From CAYLLN01 sp036496265 (GTDB lineage: Bacteria > Planctomycetota > Planctomycetia > Pirellulales > Pirellulaceae), in assembly GCA_036496265.1 (NCBI GenBank), contig DASXLL010000088.1, positions 1-19,166 of the forward strand: DNA of 19,166 nt, in the 5' to 3' direction. The translations under genes and the position numbers were made by a program. Positions 14,436 through 19,166 of this stretch are shown here, one piece after another; positions within the stretch are counted from its first letter, which is position 1; every line of letters begins with the position of its first letter. The notes beneath the pieces were generated by a model that was given only the letters and a program-made list of their open reading frames with translations, did not search any database and was not told the origin of the DNA.

Positions 14436-16402
14436 TGAAGGAATAAATCCGAAGTCACTAACGCCACAATTAGCTCTTTAAAACGGTACCCGCTCCCCCG
14501 AAACTTCGCAACCAAATCCTCGATCACCGCCTGATCCGCCTCCGTCTCCTCCCGTCCAAACGCATACCGAAACAACTGCTTCACGATGCACTTTTGGCAA
14601 GCCGGACTATTGGCCAAAATCCGCCCCAGCTCCTTGGGTGTCGAAAAGCTGGAATCTTCCATTCCCTGGATGTAAGCCGATGTATCCAAGTCTAATTCCT
14701 TCATCGTCGCACTCTGGCCGCGAGCTTCACCACGCCGGCCGCCGAAAACGAGCGACATTTTCGGCGAAAACGCCCCAATGGCATTGTATTGCTCAAACCC
14801 CAGGCCAATCGGATCGATCAAACGGTGGCACCCGGCACACGACTCGCTATTGAGATGCACTTCCAACCGCTGCCGGTTCGTCAGCGGCCTCTCCTCGCTC
14901 ACCGTCGGCAACACGGCGTTCACCCCCGGTGGCGGCGGCGGAATCTCTTGCCCCAGAAAATGATTCCGCACGAACAAGCCCCGAGCCGTCGGCGACGTTT
15001 CCGCCGGCTTGCTCGTCAGCACCAGAAAACTGCCATGACCGAGCACGCCCGACCGCCCCGAATCGGCCGGATACTCCACTCGCCCAAATTCGACTTCCGG
15101 TGCCGGCAGGCCATAGATCTTAGCCAGGTCCGAATTAACGAACGTATAGTTCGCCGTGAAGAACTCCATGAAGTTCTGGTCGTTCCACACCAAATGGTTG
15201 AACAGCCGCTTCGTCTCTTCAGCCATCGCCGCCGCCGTTTCACTCGTAAACTCACGGAACCGCCGGCGGTCGCGCGTCGCCGACAGCACCCGATCGAACC
15301 GCAGCCACTGTGAAAGGAATTCCTCCAACGACTGCTTCGCCTGCGGATCGGCCAGCATCCTCCGCGCGGTCGCTTCGATTTGTTCGTGGCTGCCAAGCTG
15401 CCCATTAGCCGCTGCGTTCAACAGTTCATCATTCGGCGTTGTATCCCACAAAAACAACGACAACCGACTTGCGATTTCATACTGAGCATTCTCGCCGCTC
15501 CGGTCGATCCGAAACAAAAAATGCGGCGACTGCAGCATCGCCTCCACAACGATCGCCGCCCCATCATAAAAATCCTGCCCGCGAGAGGCTTCTTCCAGGC
15601 ACAGCGTCGTATACAGCTTTACTTCGCCATCCAAAAGCGGCCGCCGAAATGCTTTCCGCCCAATCTGCCGCACAAACTTCTCAGCCAGGCTCGCATCATT
15701 AACCGACGCCGGCCTCCCCGGCACCAGCCCTCGCTGATCCCCGCCCCGAAACGCCGCCGCCGCCAACCGCTCCGCCGCCTTCCCATAAGCTTCAGCCAAC
15801 AGCGGCGAAACGTTCTGCCCCTCCACCTGATTCCGAAAGCCATTGATGAAATCTTCCTTCGGAAACCCACTCGCCGGCTGAATCTGATCGCCCAAAAGAT
15901 CGCGCACAGCATGGTCATACTGACTATGCGTCAATCGCCGCACGCTCGGCTTCGTCCGCTCGCTTTTTGCCGCCGCCGCAATCCGCTGCCGCGCGGCCCG
16001 CAGCTCCTCGCTCGACAAGCCCGCCAGATATTTCGCCCAAGTCATCAGCGTCTCTTCCTCAACACTCCCCGCCTTAATCCGCTCCCCGCCCGTGTGCTTC
16101 ACCTTCCGCAGCGGCTTCTCAAGCAGCAGCGACCGCTCCGGATGCCGCTCATCAACCAAATCGATCAGCGACAACCCAAACGCCGCAATCTGAGCTTCAC
16201 TCGCCCCCTCGCGCGGAAACTCCAAACTCGTTTCTGACGCCACGCCATTATCGCTGTGGCAACGCACGCACTGCGCCGCGTGCAACATCGGATACACCGT
16301 CGTCACAAAAAACGACTCGCCAATTCCCTTCGGCTCCTGCGCCGCGGCAACGCTAACAAGCGACAGCAACAGAAAAGCGATGTTTGCCGTTCCTGATTGC
16401 AT
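14432..16402 (-). CDS. DUF1592-family exported c-type cytochrome-domain protein
   Basis: The 656-residue protein has a signal peptide (MQSGTANIAFLLLSLVSVAAA), then a planctomycete cytochrome c-like domain with the heme motif CVRCH (C45, C48, H49). A DUF1587-like segment (SVRRLTHSQYDHAVRDLLG), DUF1595 (FVRQIGRKAFRRPL), DUF1592 (IASRLSLFLWDTTPNDELL), DUF1588 with a second heme-type motif CAGCH (522-526) and a C-terminal DUF1585 region (CIVKQLFRYAFGR) follow. It is probably periplasmic; redox activity is inferred from the heme motifs only. An in-frame ATG at 16540 would add 46 residues encoded by repeat hairpins, so the start at 16402 was preferred. It heads an operon with the DUF1552 gene. Confidence 0.92.
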   Translation of the reverse strand: MQSGTANIAFLLLSLVSVAAAQEPKGIGESFFVTTVYPMLHAAQCVRCHSDNGVASETSLEFPREGASEAQIAAFGLSLIDLVDERHPERSLLLEKPLRKVKHTGGERIKAGSVEEETLMTWAKYLAGLSSEELRAARQRIAAAAKSERTKPSVRRLTHSQYDHAVRDLLGDQIQPASGFPKEDFINGFRNQVEGQNVSPLLAEAYGKAAERLAAAAFRGGDQRGLVPGRPASVNDASLAEKFVRQIGRKAFRRPLLDGEVKLYTTLCLEEASRGQDFYDGAAIVVEAMLQSPHFLFRIDRSGENAQYEIASRLSLFLWDTTPNDELLNAAANGQLGSHEQIEATARRMLADPQAKQSLEEFLSQWLRFDRVLSATRDRRRFREFTSETAAAMAEETKRLFNHLVWNDQNFMEFFTANYTFVNSDLAKIYGLPAPEVEFGRVEYPADSGRSGVLGHGSFLVLTSKPAETSPTARGLFVRNHFLGQEIPPPPPGVNAVLPTVSEERPLTNRQRLEVHLNSESCAGCHRLIDPIGLGFEQYNAIGAFSPKMSLVFGGRRGEARGQSATMKELDLDTSAYIQGMEDSSFSTPKELGRILANSPACQKCIVKQLFRYAFGREETEADQAVIEDLVAKFRGSGYRFKELIVALVTSDLFLH

Positions 16403-16407
16403 TTCAA

Positions 16408-16496
16408 CTTGGGCCCGAAGGGCCGCCAAGACGTAGCCTCGACCGTCAGGTCGGGGATCTTGCCAATAATTGTATTGCCTCAAGGCCCAAAGGGCC
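16408..16496. repeat. Cluster of three hairpins, one a GTAG element, in the DUF1592 gene leader
   Basis: Hairpin one pairs CTTGGGCCC (16408-16416) with GGGCC plus CAAG (to 16430), with two bulged bases. Hairpin two is GTAG (16433-16436), CCTCGACC, loop GTCA, GGTCGGGG (to 16456), a REP-like layout with one G-T pair. Hairpin three is GGCCC, loop AAA, GGGCC (16484-16496). All lie in the 5' leader of the minus-strand DUF1592-type gene; the first is six bases from its start codon, which has no clear Shine-Dalgarno sequence. Confidence 0.6.
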
Positions 16497-16553
16497 GACA
16501 CACCGCGTATCAGCGATAGCATCCTAGCATTTCGATCCAAGCAGTAGCAACTT

Positions 16554-16583
16554 CATACTCTTACTCCTCCTCTTAATCTTAAT
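16554..16583 (+). repeat. Hexanucleotide-periodic tract 3 (5 in-phase units)
   Basis: CATACT, CTTACT, CCTCCT, CTTAAT and CTTAAT follow one another in six-base phase with the same fixed C1, T3 and T6 as the tracts at 2884 and 7649. It lies between the divergent DUF1592-type and preA genes, again with pyrimidines on the plus strand. Confidence 0.7.
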
Positions 16584-16659
16584 TCGCCGCGATGAACTTC
16601 AGACGCGGCGGGATTGAACCGGCGCTATACAATAACCTTTCCGCTCACGGAGGACCGTC

Positions 16660-17808
16660 ATGCCCGACCTAACCACCACCGTCGATGGCCTGAAACTCCC
16701 CAATCCCCTCGTCATCGCCTCCGGCCCGCCCGGGACCAACGCCAACGTCATCGGCAAAGCCTTCGACGAAGGCTGGGGCGCCGTCATCTGCAAAACCATC
16801 AGCCTCGACGCCTCCAAAGTCGTCAACGTTCAGCCCCGCTACGGCCGCCTGCGAGCCGCCGAATCGAACGAAATCATCGGCTGGGAAAACATCGAGCTCA
16901 TCAGCGACCGCCCCTTCGAAACCTGGCTCGATGAATTCAAGTTCCTCAAAGATAAATATCCCGACCGCGTTCTCATCGCCTCCATCATGGAGGAATATAG
17001 CCGTGACGCCTGGATCGAGATCATCGAGCGCTGCCAGGCCGCCGGCGTCGACGCCTTCGAGTGCAATTTCTCCTGCCCGCACGGACTGCCCGAACGCCGC
17101 ATGGGCTCCGCCATGGGCGAGAATCCCGAAATCCTCAAAGAAGTCTGCGGCTGGGTCATGTCAGCCGCCAAAGTCCCCGTCTGGGCCAAAATGACGCCCA
17201 ACGTCACCCACATCGAAGACCCCTCCCGCGCCGCTCTCTCCGCCGGCTGTCACGGAATCAGCGCCATCAACACTATCCGCAGCGTCATCGGCGTCAATCT
17301 CGACACGCTCCGCCCCGAACCCTCCGTCGAAGGCTACACCACGCCCGGTGGCTACTCCTGCAAAGCCGTCCTCCCCATCGCCCTCCGCATGTGCATGGAA
17401 GTCGCCCAGCTCATCAAGCACGAATTCCCCAACCGCTCCCTCTCCGGCATCGGCGGCATCGAATCCGGCCACGACGCCGCCCAATTCATTCTCCTCGGCG
17501 CCAATACCGTCCAAGTCTGCACCTACGTCATGAAAGTCGGCTACCGCTGCGTTCGCCAAATGCTCGACGAGCTTTCTACCTTCATGGACAAACACCACTT
17601 CAACACCCTAGACGACTTCCGCGGCCACTCCCTTCAATACTTCACCACCCACCACGACCTAGTCCACCGCCAAGCCCAAGCCCGCCAGGCCCACAAACCC
17701 GCTACCCAAGAACCCACCACCAAGACCGACGGCCAACCCCTCAAAGCCGACCACGAATGGCGCGGCGACGACTTCGTCAAACAATCCGACTCCCTCGCCC
17801 GCGGATAG
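16660..17808 (+). CDS. preA: Dihydropyrimidine dehydrogenase catalytic subunit (PreA-like), without ferredoxin domain
   Basis: FMN-dependent enzyme expected to interconvert uracil or thymine and the 5,6-dihydro form in the cytosol, the first step of reductive pyrimidine catabolism. The 382-residue protein shows the DHOD/PreA barrel: K45 in ICKTI, the active-site loop ECNFSCPHG with catalytic C139, K177 in WAKMTPN, N204 in AINTIRS and the phosphate-binding GIGGIESGHDA near 263-273. E. coli PreA and animal DPD carry a C-terminal domain with two [4Fe-4S] clusters; here the last 60 residues are polar and charged with no CxxCxxC motif, so another electron donor is implied. No preT-like partner is in the window. 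The start is supported by GGAGG at 16649-16653 with a 6-base spacer. The final G of its TAG stop is the first base of a REP element. The dihydropyrimidinase gene is about 14 kb upstream. Confidence 0.9.
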   Translation: MPDLTTTVDGLKLPNPLVIASGPPGTNANVIGKAFDEGWGAVICKTISLDASKVVNVQPRYGRLRAAESNEIIGWENIELISDRPFETWLDEFKFLKDKYPDRVLIASIMEEYSRDAWIEIIERCQAAGVDAFECNFSCPHGLPERRMGSAMGENPEILKEVCGWVMSAAKVPVWAKMTPNVTHIEDPSRAALSAGCHGISAINTIRSVIGVNLDTLRPEPSVEGYTTPGGYSCKAVLPIALRMCMEVAQLIKHEFPNRSLSGIGGIESGHDAAQFILLGANTVQVCTYVMKVGYRCVRQMLDELSTFMDKHHFNTLDDFRGHSLQYFTTHHDLVHRQAQARQAHKPATQEPTTKTDGQPLKADHEWRGDDFVKQSDSLARG

Positions 17809-17832
17809 TAGGCCCCTTGCTCCGCAAGGGCC
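17808..17832 (+). repeat. REP element, plus orientation, at the preA stop
   Basis: GTAG at 17808-17811, then GCCCCTTGC, loop TCC, GCAAGGGCC, identical to the copies at 9858 and 18605. It faces the inverted element at 17899-17923 across 66 bp, forming a BIME-like pair in the gap between the convergent preA and RAYT genes, where it could also act in transcription termination. Confidence 0.85.
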
Positions 17833-17898
17833 TGGGCAGAGAATACGGCAGGAATTGGGGAGCAAACTCTAGCGAAATGCAAAAGTTTCCCAACTTCA

Positions 17899-17923
17899 GT
17901 CCCTCGCGGAGCGAGAGGACTAC
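17899..17923 (-). repeat. REP element, minus orientation, variant stem, at the RAYT stop
   Basis: On the minus strand GTAG (17923-17920) precedes TCCTCTCGC, loop TCC, GCGAGGGAC. Compared with the plus-strand copies the loop and the bulge position are kept, while two stem pairs differ by compensatory changes (G-C to T-A and T-A to C-G). The TAG in GTAG is the stop codon of the transposase gene. Confidence 0.85.
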
Positions 17924-18576
17924 TTTTCTGCTCGCGAATACAACCGATACTCCCCCTCCTTCAATCCCGCCACAATCGGATTCTCCGCAACATACCGCCG
18001 CAAAAACTCAAACTGCTCCGGGCTTCTCACCAAATGATCGAAACTCTCCACCTGCCAAAACCGCCCGCTCTGCAATAGCGCCTTATTGATCTGCCCCGCC
18101 GTCCAATGCTTCCACGACTTGCACCACCGTTTCATGTCCCCTTCCACGTGGAATTGCGCCAGCACATGCACATGATTCGGCATCACCACAAAATCACTGA
18201 CGACATACGAGCGTCCATCATCATGCAGCAGGCTCTTCGCGACGATCGCTGACAACTCCGGTCGCCGCAGGGCGCAAGCCCCATGTCCCTTATCCAAGAA
18301 TTCCATCCACCGATTCGTAAACCGCTCGTGGTAATCCCGCCGCGCTTGCCTGCTTAAAGTGTTGAACCCATCCCGCCAATTCTCGTCTCGCGGATCAATT
18401 CCTTGTTGCCGCAACCAACCGGCCCGCTCCACTCTCCACCGCCGCAAAACCTCCTCCGGAATCGAATCAATCGTCCGCCAAGTAACAAAAGCCAACACTC
18501 CCGCCTGCTCCCAATGCGGCAGCCGCCGGTAATGCACATACACCTCTCCCTGAGGATCAAAAAATTCGAATTGCAT
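17920..18576 (-). CDS. REP-associated tyrosine transposase (RAYT, HUH/Y1 family)
   Basis: Single-strand-DNA endonuclease of the IS200/IS605-related Y1 superfamily; RAYTs recognise and are thought to mobilise REP hairpins with a 5' GTAG. The 218-residue protein shows the metal-binding HUH motif in FVVMPNHVHVL (H135, H137) and the conserved C-terminal block FWQVESFDHLVR followed by RRYVAENPIVAGL, where Y195 is the likely catalytic tyrosine. The upstream motif FFDPQGEVYVHYRRLPHW is typical of planctomycete members. The ATG at 18576 was chosen because this motif begins there; an in-frame ATG at 19062 would extend through a REP and overlap the next gene. REPs flank the gene on both sides with GTAG nearest to it. 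No second transposition gene is present, as expected for a domesticated single-copy RAYT. Confidence 0.93.
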   Translation of the reverse strand: MQFEFFDPQGEVYVHYRRLPHWEQAGVLAFVTWRTIDSIPEEVLRRWRVERAGWLRQQGIDPRDENWRDGFNTLSRQARRDYHERFTNRWMEFLDKGHGACALRRPELSAIVAKSLLHDDGRSYVVSDFVVMPNHVHVLAQFHVEGDMKRWCKSWKHWTAGQINKALLQSGRFWQVESFDHLVRSPEQFEFLRRYVAENPIVAGLKEGEYRLYSRAEK

Positions 18577-18892
18577 AAACGTCGAGCCTCTTCGCTCCGC
18601 CAATGTAGGCCCCTTGCTCCGCAAGGGCCAGCGCCGCGAACAACGCTCGCCATACCAATCAGCCCGTATCCACCGAAGTCGCTGGTTTAAAAATGTGACC
18701 CCGCCTTCTTCATCAACCGCGCCATCGCTAAATAAACCTGCGAGCGCTTGCCTATCGCCCGTCAAGGCACACGCCCGTTGCCCCGGACGGCAGCCCCTGG
18801 TATCTAATTCCCACATCAACCACTCCTGCCCGGAGGACGGACGACTCCCATCTCGACCAAAGCGGCCCTCTGATCCTCGCCTCGACCACATA
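18577..18892. other. Gap between the RAYT and TPR genes
   Basis: This 316-bp gap separates two divergent genes. It holds the REP at 18605-18629 and, just before it, a degenerate half-copy (GCCTCTTCGC, loop TCC, GCC at 18586-18601). From 18630 to 18892 no gene, repeat or convincing promoter was seen. Confidence 0.5.
18605..18629 (+). repeat. REP element, plus orientation, upstream of the RAYT
   Basis: GTAG at 18605-18608, then GCCCCTTGC, loop TCC, GCAAGGGCC, identical to the copies at 9858 and 17808. Relative to the transposase it is the outward-facing counterpart of the REP at 17899-17923, so GTAG is proximal and the hairpin distal on both sides of the gene. Confidence 0.85.
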
Positions 18893-19166
18893 AATGGCAA
18901 TTCAATCCGAAATGTTCGACGCCTGGCAGAAGTACCAAGGTGGGCACTTTGACGCGGCGGAAATTGTTTGCCAGCGAGTTCTCGCAGCCAATCAAAATGA
19001 CGCCAATGCTTTGCATCTATTGGGGTTGATCGCGCTTCAAATGGGACAGGCAGAAACGGCAAAGAATTCGATCAATCAGGCGATGGCGATCCAATGGACT
19101 CAAGCTGCGCCCCACTTTGAGCTGGGGAATGCTCTCAAAAATCACAAACAATTGGAGGACGCAGCC
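18893..19166 (+). CDS. TPR-repeat protein, N-terminal part only
   Basis: An ATG at 18893 opens a frame of 91 codons with no stop before the window edge. The residues follow the tetratricopeptide pattern: WQKYQGGHFDAAEIVCQRVL, then NDANALHLLGLIALQMGQ with AETAKNSINQAMAI, then APHFELGNALKNHKQLEDAA, i.e. two full TPRs and the start of a third. No signal peptide is visible. TPRs at the N terminus are common in Spindly-type glycosyltransferases and TPR-sulfotransferases, but the catalytic part, if any, lies outside the window. Two sampled lines are less C-rich than the rest of the window, one having more G than C, so composition changes here. Confidence 0.8.

Noticed and set aside
16403..16540. 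46-residue extension of the DUF1592-type protein
   Set aside because: It would be encoded by three repeat hairpins and would bury the signal peptide that starts at 16402.
16613..16632. Promoter for preA from TTGAAC and TATACA
   Set aside because: The two boxes are only about seven bases apart, far too close for a sigma70 promoter.
17808..17923. Attenuator or small RNA gene between preA and the transposase gene
   Set aside because: The two hairpins are copies of the REP family found elsewhere, so a dedicated RNA is not needed to explain them.
18577..19062. N-terminal extension of the transposase frame up to an ATG at 19062
   Set aside because: The extension runs through a REP element and antisense to the TPR gene, and the conserved RAYT N terminus begins at the ATG at 18576.

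Overview
The window looks like accessory-rich chromosome from a planctomycete, probably of the Pirellulales type. This is inferred from the protein families: a DUF1559 prepilin-like protein, a DUF1592/DUF1552 pair, two secreted formylglycine sulfatases, 24-residue leucine-rich-repeat proteins and a small carboxypeptidase-regulatory-like lipoprotein. No rRNA, tRNA or CRISPR array was seen.

Layout. (1) 1-2758: a divergent pair, a C-terminally short NCS1 nucleobase transporter (minus) and a dihydropyrimidinase (plus), with a few codons of another minus-strand gene at the left edge. (2) 2973-6070: two divergent secreted sulfatases. (3) 6259-11107: a coiled-coil exported protein of unknown function, then two exported LRR proteins, all plus strand. 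(4) 11111-12810: minus-strand DUF1559 protein followed by a lipoprotein. (5) 13026-16402: minus-strand operon of a c-type-cytochrome DUF1592-family protein followed by a Tat-exported DUF1552 protein. (6) 16660-17808: PreA-like dihydropyrimidine dehydrogenase (plus). (7) 17920-18576: a REP-associated HUH/Y1 transposase (RAYT, minus). (8) 18893-end: start of a TPR protein.

How the genes may work together. PreA (uracil to dihydrouracil) and dihydropyrimidinase (dihydrouracil to N-carbamoyl-beta-alanine), with the NCS1 permease, form the first steps of reductive pyrimidine catabolism, but the two enzymes lie about 14 kb apart. The sulfatases suit degradation of sulfated polysaccharides. DUF1592/DUF1552 genes are a typical planctomycete pair whose biochemical role is not established.

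The most unusual feature is between the genes. Almost every intergenic gap longer than about 70 bp holds a structured repeat. There are three identical 25-bp GTAG-hairpin REP elements plus one variant with compensatory stem changes, arranged around the RAYT gene as a REPtron. Other GTAG or NTAG hairpins belong to different families. There are also two palindromes with GGAAC ends, three tracts of an in-phase hexanucleotide repeat, a 147-bp inverted-repeat element that seems to supply the N terminus of the lipoprotein, and a 31-bp tandem duplication. Several of these elements overlap the stop codons of the genes they follow. The plus strand has more C than G in the sampled lines whichever strand carries the gene.
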